Positions 9,601 to 17,700 of a DNA stretch of 64,000 bases are shown in pieces (the stretch's first letter is position 1; every line of letters starts with the position of its first letter). Source of the DNA: CAZJYI01 sp964550025 (GTDB lineage: Bacteria; Verrucomicrobiota; Kiritimatiellia; UBA8416; CAYOBW01). The notes beneath the pieces were generated by a model. It did no database searches. It was not told where the DNA came from and saw nothing but the letters and a program-made list of their open reading frames with translations. The position numbers and the translations under genes are program-made. The stretch spans positions 16,024 to 80,023 of the forward strand of contig CAZJYI010000036.1 of assembly GCA_964550025.1 (NCBI GenBank). The letters run 5' to 3'.

Positions 9601-9854
9601 CCGTACAGTCCCTTCTTGCGAATGTGCACACGCGCGGCGGCGACCTTCCCGGCATCCCGGTCCAGCCCATGCACGATGTAGCGATCGCTGGACCTCAACC
9701 CCGCCGTGATTCGCCCGTCGCCGCAGCCGACGTGAACCACCAATCCCCCGGTCACCCCCGACGCGCTGACGGGGTCCTGAGTCACCCCCCACCCCGCCCC
9801 AACCATCGCGATAGCGATCAGGGCCGCAAGAACTACTGGACTCTTGACGGACAC
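6696..9854 (-). CDS. Exported fusion: class I methyltransferase-like domain + two PQQ-type beta-propeller halves
   Basis: 1052 residues with an N-terminal signal sequence (about 1-24). Residues about 35-140 look like a SAM-methyltransferase Rossmann core: motif I VVHVGCGDGRIT, acidic strand 2 GLDRD, then LPYVDNLVSLVVVDAG. Residues about 190-560 and 620-1050 contain repeated PQQ/BamB-like blades (LVCRDAFNGIELWRR, VHCLDATDGKPLWRF, VYCLRAKDGALVWRF). A paralogue of the same architecture lies at 14725-18039. Four heptanucleotide arrays lie inside the reading frame: two in or just after the Rossmann domain (9491-9525 and 9396-9423) and two in the linker between propellers (8066-8093 and 7994-8028). 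A SAM enzyme outside the cytoplasm is unexpected, so the domain may be a non-catalytic relic. Function is unknown; location in a glycan operon suggests extracytoplasmic substrate binding or oxidation. Confidence 0.75.
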   Translation of the reverse strand: MSVKSPVVLAALIAIAMVGAGWGVTQDPVSASGVTGGLVVHVGCGDGRITAGLRSSDRYIVHGLDRDAGKVAAARVHIRKKGLYGKITIDMFDGETLPYVDNLVSLVVVDAGCEMRDAGSEILRVLCPRGVAIVREQGNKEWLSRIPHPVSRIEGGFVTFTKPVPPGIDEWPLFFYGADNNAVSTDTVVGPPRELRWQCGPLWSRSHEADMSMTGAVSAGGRIFYFIDEGPIGVHETPRESKRFPDRASLVCRDAFNGIELWRRPVKGWGARAWSNNRLGPWAAPRERLFSSPLTLPRRLAAVGDRLFVTLGYRACVSELDANSGEVVRDFRQLGDVDEILAVDGKLILRARDIPKNGDEAKPDRIAVVDIESGKTLWKKGVGYLGDLTLAVDDGRVCFCNRAGVTALNLDTGAQLWQTPVKQPRLTLPTLVMHGDVVILANSGAVCGFSASSGKQLWRKPIKNSFRGPPDVFVVNGQLWLGTVAATAFDPRTGEPVKQVDTKNLFTPGHHVRCYRGRGTPNYMMWSKRGIELVDLNGDAHSRNDWVRSTCRYGFMPANGMIYVTPTPCFCFPGVKLNGFNALAPAGQGAGSRVQGAERLERGPAFAASNRQSAIGSRQSEDWPTYRHDSARSGTTATPVPAKGLKQSWQTPVGRELTPPVLANGRLYVSDKESHSVHCLDATDGKPLWRFTAGGPVDSPPTVDAGRVLFGCTDGWVYCLRAKDGALVWRFRAAPRDRRIVSYGQLESAWPVHGSVLVKGGVAYVAAGRSSFLDGGVFLYGLDVATGAVRHRRRLDGPWEDPSLASPHGAHWMDGGRTDILVCENDKLYMLQNVFDLDLNPLEAPVTAKHGARKMERHLIASGGFLDTTGFDRVYWMYAALWPGLYYGYRAPKTGQILVFDSDTTYALHTFSTSFSRSPYFDPGTGGHDLVADDNDNEPILTPKAAARERGPGHSRENPPKWQVKVPVRARAMVLADKTLFLAGPPDVVKEDDPLAAYEGRAGGMLQVVTASDGSGVAEYALESPPVFDGMIAVDGRLYLCMKDGSVRCWGK
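7994..8028 (+). repeat. Heptanucleotide array, 5 units, CCGATTG family (inside a gene)
   Basis: Five contiguous 7-bp units (CGGATTG, CCGACTG, then three CCGATTG). On the coding strand they encode part of the linker between the two propellers of the PQQ protein (NRQSAIGSRQS). The paralogue at 14725-18039 lacks this stretch. Confidence 0.75.
8066..8093 (+). repeat. Heptanucleotide array, 4 units, CTCCCTG family (inside a gene)
   Basis: Units CTCCCTG, CACCCTG, CTCCCTG, CCCCCTG lie 37 bp from the CCGATTG array in the same interdomain linker, where they encode GAGSRVQGAE. Same 7-bp periodicity, unrelated unit sequence. Confidence 0.7.
9396..9423 (+). repeat. Heptanucleotide array, 4 units, GATNCGG family (inside a gene, site B)
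   Basis: Units GATGCGC, GATACGG, GGTGCGG, GATCCGG encode about SRIPHPVSRIEG just before the conserved VPPGIDEWP block. The paralogous gene has a different heptamer family (CAGTGAT) at this homologous position. Confidence 0.7.
9491..9525 (+). repeat. Heptanucleotide array, 5 units, TCCCGCA family (inside a gene, site A)
   Basis: Units TCTCGGA, ACCCGCA, TCCCGCA, TCTCGCA, TCCCGCA encode AGCEMRDAGSE immediately after the LVSLVVVD strand of the methyltransferase-like domain. The paralogue has TGATGAC-family heptamers at this exact place. Confidence 0.75.
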
Positions 9855-9890
9855 AGGCTGTCTCCTTTACTCATTGCGTCTTTCGCCCCC

Positions 9891-10355
9891 TCAGTCCTGC
9901 GCCGCCGTCTCTTTCGACTTGGGAGGCTCTGAGATCTCAGTGGCAGCGGCGAGCTTCATCTGCAGAACGGTCGGCACCTCGACATCATCTCCAAGCCGCT
10001 CACCGATGAGCTGGCCGCCCTTGATCGTTGCCTTGTATCGCTTGTTCTCGAAAACAAGACCGCTCTCGCCCTGTGTGCCCTTCATAACGAACACACGGCT
10101 GTCCGGCCCCTTCTTGTTCTTCTTGCGCCCCGAGTAGTCGACTTCCACCTTGAGTGTGTACTTGGAACCCTCCTGAGAAACCGTGGCCTTCGCGTGACAG
10201 GCGGCGCAACTGGACTTCTTTGGATGGAACGTCCCAACGTATTCGCCCGGCAAGGTCTCTGCGGCACTATCACCCGCGGCTTCCGCACCCATTGCCCCTA
10301 CTGCCGCCATCGTCACAATCGCACCCGTGAGGCACCAAACCAATCTCTGCTTCAT
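9891..10355 (-). CDS. Small exported CXXCH (cytochrome c-like) protein
   Basis: 154 residues. The start at 10355 has a strong ribosome-binding site (AGGAGG) 7-8 bp upstream and gives a clean signal peptide (MKQRLVWCLTGAIVTMAAVG, cleavage near MGAEA). A single CAACH haem c motif lies near residue 50 (SSCAACHAK). The rest is a predicted beta-rich domain (YTLKVEVDYSG, SGLVFENKRYKATIKGG) that I cannot assign to a family. It lies 36 bp before the PQQ/methyltransferase-like gene and in the same operon as a dihaem protein, so a periplasmic electron-carrier role is plausible. It could instead be a haem-free structural protein. Confidence 0.7.
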   Translation of the reverse strand: MKQRLVWCLTGAIVTMAAVGAMGAEAAGDSAAETLPGEYVGTFHPKKSSCAACHAKATVSQEGSKYTLKVEVDYSGRKKNKKGPDSRVFVMKGTQGESGLVFENKRYKATIKGGQLIGERLGDDVEVPTVLQMKLAAATEISEPPKSKETAAQD

Positions 10356-10575
10356 GAGTCGCTCCTCCTTCTGTTCCCAGCCAGCCTCGTGGCTGACCAT
10401 AACTCCCGTCCGGCTCGTACCGGTCTCAATAGTGATCAACAGCTGCACAAGGGTCGCAGCGGTGCTCGCCCCCGGTATGGCCCACGCGGGACACTATACG
10501 GCACGGCCCTGTCAGCATGTCAAGCAGCCGCCCCGCGCACGGCGACACCGGCTTGCCGCCACGACCCCGTCATGA

Positions 10576-10608
10576 CAAGTACGAGCGGCCTTTTTTGCAG
10601 GGTACTTG
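10576..10608. repeat. Inverted repeat in the 279-bp gap between sulfatase and CXXCH genes
   Basis: Arms CAAGTAC (10576-10582) and GTACTTG (10602-10608) flank a T-rich loop. Further imperfect pairing of TCATGAC and GCCATGAC extends it outward. Its role (terminator, attenuator or repeat) is uncertain. I see nothing else in this gap apart from the AGGAGG ribosome-binding site of the next gene. Confidence 0.3.
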
Positions 10609-10634
10609 CATTGCCATGACACTGGATTTCCTTG

Positions 10635-12218
10635 TCACATCCAATCCGTCCGCTTCGTGTTCCGCCGAGTCTCTTCGACCTGCCTGTTCAAGCGAGGGAT
10701 CTCCTTTTCGAGCAGAAACCCGACGCGCTCCGCGTTCTTCGCCCTGTCCTTGCCGGCGGCAAGCTCGGCGCGGCGCCTGGCGATTTCTTCGCGCACCCGC
10801 TTCTTGTAGCCTTCCAGCTCCTCGAATCGGGCGGCGTACATGTCCTCGATCTTCTCGGCGTCGACGTCTTTCAGGTACTGCTGCAGGACTGCGTCCATGG
10901 CAGCGGCCCGTTCCGGCATGTCTTTGACCAGGTTCCTCTTCTCGCCGATATCGGTCACAACGTTATGGAGCCGTGTCTCGTTGGTGTTGAGCTGGCGCAT
11001 GAACTTGTAATCGCCCATTCGGATGGCCTGGATCGGAACACCGGCGTAGTAGGGGTAGTGGAAGACAAGACCGGGGATCGGACGCTGCACCTGTCCCTTG
11101 TTTCCGCCCCGCAGCAGGTCGCGCCAGCTCCCGCCATCCACGCCTTCGGGGAGTGGTTTCGCGCTTCTTCCCAGATCGTGGAGAGTCGGAAGCAGGTCCC
11201 ACTGGACCACCGGCACATCGCACTGCGTGTTCTTCAGTACACCCGGTCCGCGCACAACCGTCGGCACGCGCAGGCCGCCTTCGAACATCCTCGCCTTGCC
11301 GCCGGAAAGCGGCCCGTTGTCGCGGAACCCGCCACCGTTGTCCGAGCTGAAGATGATGTAGGTGTTGTCCCCAATTCCGGCCTTGTCGACGGCGTCCATG
11401 ATGCTCCCCAGGCTGGAATCGAGGTTCTCGATCATGGCGGCATACTGGAGGATCCAGTTGCAGTTTCGGAACCCCTCCGTCATGGAGGCCGGGTCTTCGT
11501 AGTCCGCGTCCTTACACAGCCTTCCGCGCGGCAGCGTCCGATACTTCTCGATGGTCTCGGCCAACGCGTTGTGATGCACGTGCACAGCGTAGTGCGACAC
11601 CATGAGGAAGAACGGCCGCTTCCCGGCGTGTTCCTCGATGAACTCCACCGAGCGCTTCGTGAGGCTGGAGATCCGCTTCGGGTCGTCCTCGGGGAGCTGA
11701 CGGCGGTCTTTGATGCTCACGTAGTCGCCGTGGTAGTTCCCGTTGTCGCCGGTATCGAACTCGTCATGCACATCGTAGCCCACCGTCTCCATACGCTTGA
11801 TGGCCATACCTTTGCCGAAGTGCGCCGTGATGTACCTGGGATCCGCGGCCTTTAACACCTGCGCCATGGAGACCTCGTTGCGGCAGTCCACCTTGTTCTT
11901 CTTGGCCAGCACATCGTGGACCACGGTCTGCTTCAGCCGCGCCGTGGTCTTCCCGAACTGAATGCTGATGCGCGAGGGGGTGCAGGTCGGACCCGGGGAG
12001 TACGCACTCGAGAACTTCATCCCCTCTTTTGCCAACCGTTCAAGGTGTGGTGTCTGGTAGAAGTCACTGCGCGAGTCCTTGCGCTCATTCATCATCCGCA
12101 CGGACGTATCGCACCATCCCTGGTCATCCGTGTAGAAGATGATGAAATTGGGCCGGTCCGCCGCAATGACCGTGCATGCCAGGCTAACGAACGCCACAAG
12201 ATGCCGAAGATGGTTCAT
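10635..12218 (-). CDS. Secreted sulfatase (type I, formylglycine-dependent)
   Basis: 527 residues with a signal peptide (1-20). Sulfatase hallmarks: RPNFIIFYTDDQGW (metal-binding Asp pair), the catalytic C-T-P-S-R pentapeptide at residues 79-83 whose Cys is matured to formylglycine, an HFGKG block, and IIFSSDNGG with the downstream metal-binding Asp-Asn. About the last 90 residues are charged and predicted coiled coil (EELEGYKKRVREEIARRR), a tail that the catalytic core does not need. The ribosome-binding site GAGGAG lies ahead of the ATG. It starts 12 bp after the GH127 gene, so the two are cotranslated. Likely job: removing sulfate esters from an algal or animal glycan in the periplasm or outside the cell. 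The substrate cannot be read. No maturase gene is visible in the window. Confidence 0.9.
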   Translation of the reverse strand: MNHLRHLVAFVSLACTVIAADRPNFIIFYTDDQGWCDTSVRMMNERKDSRSDFYQTPHLERLAKEGMKFSSAYSPGPTCTPSRISIQFGKTTARLKQTVVHDVLAKKNKVDCRNEVSMAQVLKAADPRYITAHFGKGMAIKRMETVGYDVHDEFDTGDNGNYHGDYVSIKDRRQLPEDDPKRISSLTKRSVEFIEEHAGKRPFFLMVSHYAVHVHHNALAETIEKYRTLPRGRLCKDADYEDPASMTEGFRNCNWILQYAAMIENLDSSLGSIMDAVDKAGIGDNTYIIFSSDNGGGFRDNGPLSGGKARMFEGGLRVPTVVRGPGVLKNTQCDVPVVQWDLLPTLHDLGRSAKPLPEGVDGGSWRDLLRGGNKGQVQRPIPGLVFHYPYYAGVPIQAIRMGDYKFMRQLNTNETRLHNVVTDIGEKRNLVKDMPERAAAMDAVLQQYLKDVDAEKIEDMYAARFEELEGYKKRVREEIARRRAELAAGKDRAKNAERVGFLLEKEIPRLNRQVEETRRNTKRTDWM

Positions 12219-12230
12219 CGTACTCGCTCC

Positions 12231-14648
12231 TCACACTTCAATCTCGGTCACATCCAGGTCAACATCCAGAATCCCTATGCATAGATCGCGCTGTGGCACA
12301 ATCCTCAACTCAAGTCCGTCGCAGACCAACGGGGCCGCGGGGTGGATGACGTTGTAGGTGTCGGCCTCCACCCGATACGAGTCGGTGATGTATTTCTCGA
12401 ACGCCGTCCACTCGCCATCTTTGAGGCACATCAGGTTCCAGGACGCGGGAAGAGCGCACCCGTCGCAAGTCGCCCAATAGACACCCAGTTTGCCCACGCT
12501 TTGCGGGGCATGAAACACCAGCCGAGCAGTCTGTGCTTTGCCGGGTTGCCCGGCGCTCGTCCAGCGTGGAATCGTTGCGTCGTCTGACGACTGGGGGCGA
12601 TGCCCGTCGTAAACGGCCGCCACGTCCTCCTGCTTGCACGATGCCGTGACCTTCCCATATTTCGCAGCGTCGAACTGACCGGCCTCCAACGCGGCCTCAG
12701 CCGCCGCGCTCTCGCGCGGCGTCCACACGATCATCGAGGCGTTGCCGCGGTTGTTCCAGGCGAAATAGGGAACCATCCTGACGTGGTCCGAACGGCCTGT
12801 GACATCTCCAGCCGGTACACATAGCTCGACCATGCCGCTCAACGGCCCGTCATCGATGGTCCTGGTCGTGCAGTCTTCCTGTCCCGGAAGTCCTGGTATG
12901 AAGAACCGCTGGACGCGGCCGCCGTTGTCCGCTTCCTCGGCGCAGTAGACCAGCGGCCCACGGGTCACGGCGATCCGGTTGCGGTTCGCTTCGACGCGTC
13001 CATCGCAGGTGCTGAACTTCACGAGCATCGGCAGTGTGAGCGTCACCTGGTCGCCATCGCTCCATACGCGGAGCACCTCGGCGAATCCCCTCACCAGCGG
13101 CGCATCCACCGGCTCGCCGTTCACCGTGATCTGCCACGGTTCCTCGACCGACGATGTGTAACGATAGAGGCCGCCCGGGACAAACTGCTCACGCGCCCAC
13201 GTCGGGATCCGCAGTTTGAGCGTGAACTCCTGAGGCGTGCCTACGCCGACGTCCAACGTGATCTTGCCGTCGAACGGATAGTCCGTTCGCTGTTCCAGTT
13301 TCACCGTGCCCTGGGCCAGCTCGACCTCGGTCTGCGATCCGCCGTAGAGCAGCAGGTAGATGTCGTCCGCGCCGCGAGCATACATGTACCCGCCGACTTG
13401 GGGCATGATTCGCGCAATGTTCGACGGGCAGCACGCGCAACCAAACCACGGCGCGCGGCCGGCAGCTCCATGGTTGAACAGGCTCACCCCATCCGTTTCC
13501 AGCGGGTTCACGTAGAAGAACCGGTCGCCGGTCAGCGCCACGCCCGCGAGCGAGTTGTTCAGCAATGCGACCTCGGCCACATCGAAGTAGGCCGCATCGC
13601 GATGCAGCAGGAGCATCCGGTAGTTGAAGAGGACGTTCGCGATCGCCGCACAGGTTTCAAGGTACGCTTCCCCGTTCGGAAGATCGAATTCCCGGCCGAA
13701 CCCCTCGATCCCGCGGACCGCTCCGAGCCCTCCCGTGATGTGCATGCGGGTGTCGACCATGTTACGCCAGATCCGGTCAAGCGCGGCGTCGTAGCAATGG
13801 TCGCCCGTCATGGCGCCGACCTCGGCCATGCCCGCGTACATGTAGGCCGCACGGACGGCGTGTCCGACCGCGGATTCCTGCTCCGCAACGGGGCGATGCT
13901 GCTGTGCGTATTCCGGCGCGAGCGTACCTTCGCCTTCAGGGCGATAGGTCACGGCGCGGATGTCGAGAAACCGTTTGGCCATCTCCAGGTACAGCGGGTT
14001 GCCGGTGGCGCGGTGGAGCTTGCACAGCGCCAGCTCCATCTCCTGGTGCCCGGGAGCCTGGTTCACCGGCTTGCCGTCGTTGTAGTTGGGATCACCTTCA
14101 AAGAAGACACGGTTGATGTGCCGCGCGCTCTTCTCGGCCACCTCCAGCCATGCGCGTTTGCCGGTTGCCTGCCAGTAGGCAACGGCGCCTTCGTACATGT
14201 GGCCCATGTTGTAGACTTCATGACTGTGCACGACCCAGGAGTAGGGCGTCTCGCCCATCTCGTTGGGGAACGCGATGTTGCACTGGTGCGCGACGTAGAG
14301 GTAGCCGTCGTCTTCCTGCGCCTTTGCGATGATGTCGATGATCCGGTCGATCTGCTCCTCGAGCGCCGGATCGCGGTCGAGCATCAACAGATACGCCGCG
14401 CCCTCCATGACCTTGTAGAGGTCCGAGGAAACAAAACGATGGGGAAAGGGAAAATCGTCGCGGTTGCCTCGGCGGTATTCGCCGCAACGACGAAGGTTCT
14501 CGACGGCGTCCTCCGTCTTCTTCAGGGCGAACGGCAGTGTCCGTTCTTTCTGCGTACGCAAGCGTGGCAGCCAGAAACAGTCACGCAGCTCGACAGCGCT
14601 GAACGGCACCGGAGCAACCGGGAAGTCGTGGTTGTCTATGTGGGGCAT
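12231..14648 (-). CDS. GH127-family glycoside hydrolase (beta-L-arabinofuranosidase type)
   Basis: 805 residues, start at 14648 chosen because GAGGAG precedes it by 7 bp; an upstream in-frame ATG gives 64 unlikely residues that overlap the previous gene. The alpha/alpha-barrel has the conserved FW-PR start (LRDCFWLPRLRTQKE), NMGHMYEGAVAYWQATG, ITGGLGA and, importantly, ETCA (about residues 329-332) and CACCPSN (about 403-409). These correspond to the Glu/Cys/Cys/Cys zinc-thiolate site of HypBA1, in which a Cys is the nucleophile. A C-terminal beta domain follows. No signal peptide is seen, so it may act on imported oligosaccharides in the cytoplasm. The 5' neighbour is a secreted PQQ protein and the 3' neighbour a sulfatase. 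Confidence 0.88.
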   Translation of the reverse strand: MPHIDNHDFPVAPVPFSAVELRDCFWLPRLRTQKERTLPFALKKTEDAVENLRRCGEYRRGNRDDFPFPHRFVSSDLYKVMEGAAYLLMLDRDPALEEQIDRIIDIIAKAQEDDGYLYVAHQCNIAFPNEMGETPYSWVVHSHEVYNMGHMYEGAVAYWQATGKRAWLEVAEKSARHINRVFFEGDPNYNDGKPVNQAPGHQEMELALCKLHRATGNPLYLEMAKRFLDIRAVTYRPEGEGTLAPEYAQQHRPVAEQESAVGHAVRAAYMYAGMAEVGAMTGDHCYDAALDRIWRNMVDTRMHITGGLGAVRGIEGFGREFDLPNGEAYLETCAAIANVLFNYRMLLLHRDAAYFDVAEVALLNNSLAGVALTGDRFFYVNPLETDGVSLFNHGAAGRAPWFGCACCPSNIARIMPQVGGYMYARGADDIYLLLYGGSQTEVELAQGTVKLEQRTDYPFDGKITLDVGVGTPQEFTLKLRIPTWAREQFVPGGLYRYTSSVEEPWQITVNGEPVDAPLVRGFAEVLRVWSDGDQVTLTLPMLVKFSTCDGRVEANRNRIAVTRGPLVYCAEEADNGGRVQRFFIPGLPGQEDCTTRTIDDGPLSGMVELCVPAGDVTGRSDHVRMVPYFAWNNRGNASMIVWTPRESAAAEAALEAGQFDAAKYGKVTASCKQEDVAAVYDGHRPQSSDDATIPRWTSAGQPGKAQTARLVFHAPQSVGKLGVYWATCDGCALPASWNLMCLKDGEWTAFEKYITDSYRVEADTYNVIHPAAPLVCDGLELRIVPQRDLCIGILDVDLDVTEIEV

Positions 14649-14724
14649 GTTCACTCCTCGGGGACTTGCGGCGACCACGGGACTGGTCGTAGCGCTTCTC
14701 GGTTCCCCATCCCCTGCTCTTCTC

Positions 14725-17700
14725 CTACTTGAAGCAAATGACTCGTCCATCACTAGTCGACATAAACAGTTTGCCGTTGGCAGCAATGAGTCCGTCGAAG
14801 ACGGGCAACGAGGCGAGACGGATCTCTGCGATCGTCTCACCGTCTCCGGCAGACACCGTCCGCATCACTCCCCCCACCCTTCCGTCAATGGCCGCTTCCT
14901 GTTTCCTGATTTGAGCATCGACCTCGGGCAGACGGAAGCGACCATGGAAACGGGCTTCGTCCAGGATGTCGGGCGGTCCCGCTATGACGAGCTTGTCGTT
15001 GGCGCCGGCCATGGCGCGGGCGATGATCGTTGGGGTGACCTGGCGCCAGTTGTATTGTACGACGCTGTTCTTCTCAACCGGCTGCTCGCGATTCTGCTTC
15101 CAGTTGGTTATGCTGGTTTCTTTGTTCTTGATGCCCGCAAAAGCCTTCCGCCAGTCATCGCGCTTGTATGCTCCGCCGCGGGCGCTGAAGAGCTGGTGTT
15201 CCATGACATGCGACTGGGCGAAGAAGGCCGGTTCACGCCCGTAACCGAATACGTTCTTGTCCTTGTCGACAACGAGAATGCGTCCCGCCGGGACGTACTT
15301 GCCCGGTTTCATCCAGCCGCCCCAGCCTGAACCGGCCGCCCTGCCGTAGATCCAGTAGCTGCGATGGTGCCAGACCGTGTCGAGGAACCCGGGAGGCGAG
15401 AACAGGTGGGAGCCCTCGCCTTCCTGGTCGGATTTGCCGAGAGAGTAGATCCTCTGCTTCCCGGAGGCGCCAGGGAAGATTCGTTTGCCGTCGAGGCCGA
15501 TCTGCTGAGCTTTCATGTAGATGTGGTTCCCGTCAAACGAGAGGATGTCCGAGTTGGACGGGACCATCTTCAGACCGACGTTGGAAAGCTGCATGCTCTT
15601 GCCTGTTTCGGGGTCGATATCGCCATGGTGCTCGCAGGCGATGAGCTCACCCGTCTTTGGATTGACGATGCTGAGCCACATGCCGCCATCGAGAAAGAGG
15701 GAACGCCCCGCAAGCGCATATACCTTGTCCTGAACGATGAGAACACTTCCGTGTACGGGCCATGCGGACTCGACATAGCCGTCGTTGCATATCATCCTGA
15801 CCTCGGGTGCGGCCCGGAGTTTCCACGCGAGTTCACCTTCGTCGGCGGTGACGCAGTAGACACTCCCGTCAGCGCAGCCGAATATGACAGAGCCGTGATG
15901 GAGTGAAGGGGGGGAGTCAACTCGGCTGTCAGCGGTGAACACCCATTTCTGTTTGCCGCTGTTCGCGTCGAGGGCGTGGACCGTATGTCGGTCAACAGCC
16001 GCAACGTAGACCGTGCCGCCCGCGGCCACCGGAGGGGTCAGTCGGCCACCTATCTCGGTTCCCCATGCCTTGGCGGGTCTGGATGAGATGTCGGTCTTCG
16101 CATACCCGGAGCGGCCGGCATCACACCTGTACGTGCACCAATCCGATTCTCGCTTCTCAGCTTTCGCATCTCCGTCTTCCAGATACGCCGGCCCTTTCAC
16201 AAGCCTGCTACCGGTGTCGGGTGTTGGCCGTCGTTTCCGCGACTTGTCCCCGCGCGGCGGCGCGAGTGCCGAGAAGCCGCGAACCATCGACTCCATAAAG
16301 CACGCGCACGGATGCGGCGTTGCGTAGGTCATGCCGTTGGCGGGAAGCACACCGTAGAGGCATGCGCCGCGAACCCAGTGATGGGTGGTCCAGCGCCGGT
16401 CCTCATTGCCGAGCTCAACATACTCGATGCCCGTCGCAGCCGGTATCAGGTAGTTCGCGGTGGCGCGTGAACGGTAGCATCTCTGGTGAAACCAGCTGTT
16501 GTGTTCAACGTCCAGCGGGAATTCCCTCTTGATTTCGCCTGTTCGGGGATCGAACCCTCTGTAGGTGCCGCCCTGCTTGCCGATGCGCGCGATACCCGCT
16601 TCCCAGACGAGTCCGTCGATGACGTGGATGTCATCCGGCGAGCTGTGGCCGGAGGGCTGGTGCGCCTTTCTCCAGAGTGTCTTGCCTGTCTTCGCGTCAA
16701 GCGAGAGGAGAACGCCCTCTTTGAAATCGAACCCATCGCTGCAGAGCACCGTGTCTCCGTAGACAACGAGTGACGGCGCCGTCGCGGTACCCAGCTTGTA
16801 ACGCTTGATCTCGAGGCCCTCCGACTCCCACAGCTTTTCGCCGGTCTTCCTGTCGAGCGCGACGACCCCGATGCCGTTGTGGAAGTACACGCGTTGACTG
16901 TCGATGGCTGTCGTAATGGTCATTACCGGGTGTTCCACCTGCCAGATGGGTCTGCCGGTCTTCAGATCAAAAGCGGTGAGGGTGCGCTTGCGGTCGTCCC
17001 AACGATACTCGCCGGTAGCGTTGCCGGCGGCGTTCCAGACCTCTACGGTCTTCATGTTGTAGTTCTGCTGCTCGAAGACGGCATCGCTCGTGAGCACGAA
17101 CAGCTCGCCTTCGGATATGCGGATCTCCTCTACGGCGTCAGGCGTGTCGAAACTACGGATGGTCTCGCCGGTGTTCGCATCGAGTTCCGAGACGGGTTCC
17201 CCGATGCCGAGCGGCACGTAGAGCCTATCGCCGATGGCGACGAGCCGACGCATGGCCTGGGTCGGGCCTGACTTGACAGGCCACCAATGCGTGTGCCACG
17301 AAGGGAGATCGCGCTTCCACAGGATCACGCCGTTGAAGGCATCCTGGCAGACGAGCTTCCATTTTGCGGGGAAGACCGGGCTGAGCCTGGATCCTTCGTC
17401 CATCGTGTAGTACAGCCTGCCGTTCATCGAAACCATCGCGTTCAGGCTCGATGCGTATTCGTGCGAACGCGTCCAGTCCGGTCCGCTGCGCCACTGCAGG
17501 TGCTTCGGCGGACCGACGACCCTGTCTTTCGATACGGCGTTGTTGTCGGGGCCGTACATGTGCATGGGCCAGTCATCAATCTCCGGCGGAACGGCCTTCT
17601 TATAGGCATGCAAGCCCTTGGGCGCCGGAGATTGAGTGATCAGTGATCGGTGATCAGTGATCAGTGAGGAGGGGGAAAGCAAGACACCGCGCGGCGCCAG

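Noticed and set aside
14649..14840. 64-residue N-terminal extension of the GH127 protein
   Set aside because: It would overlap the end of the upstream PQQ gene. The ATG at 14648 has GAGGAG at the right distance and begins where the family domain begins.
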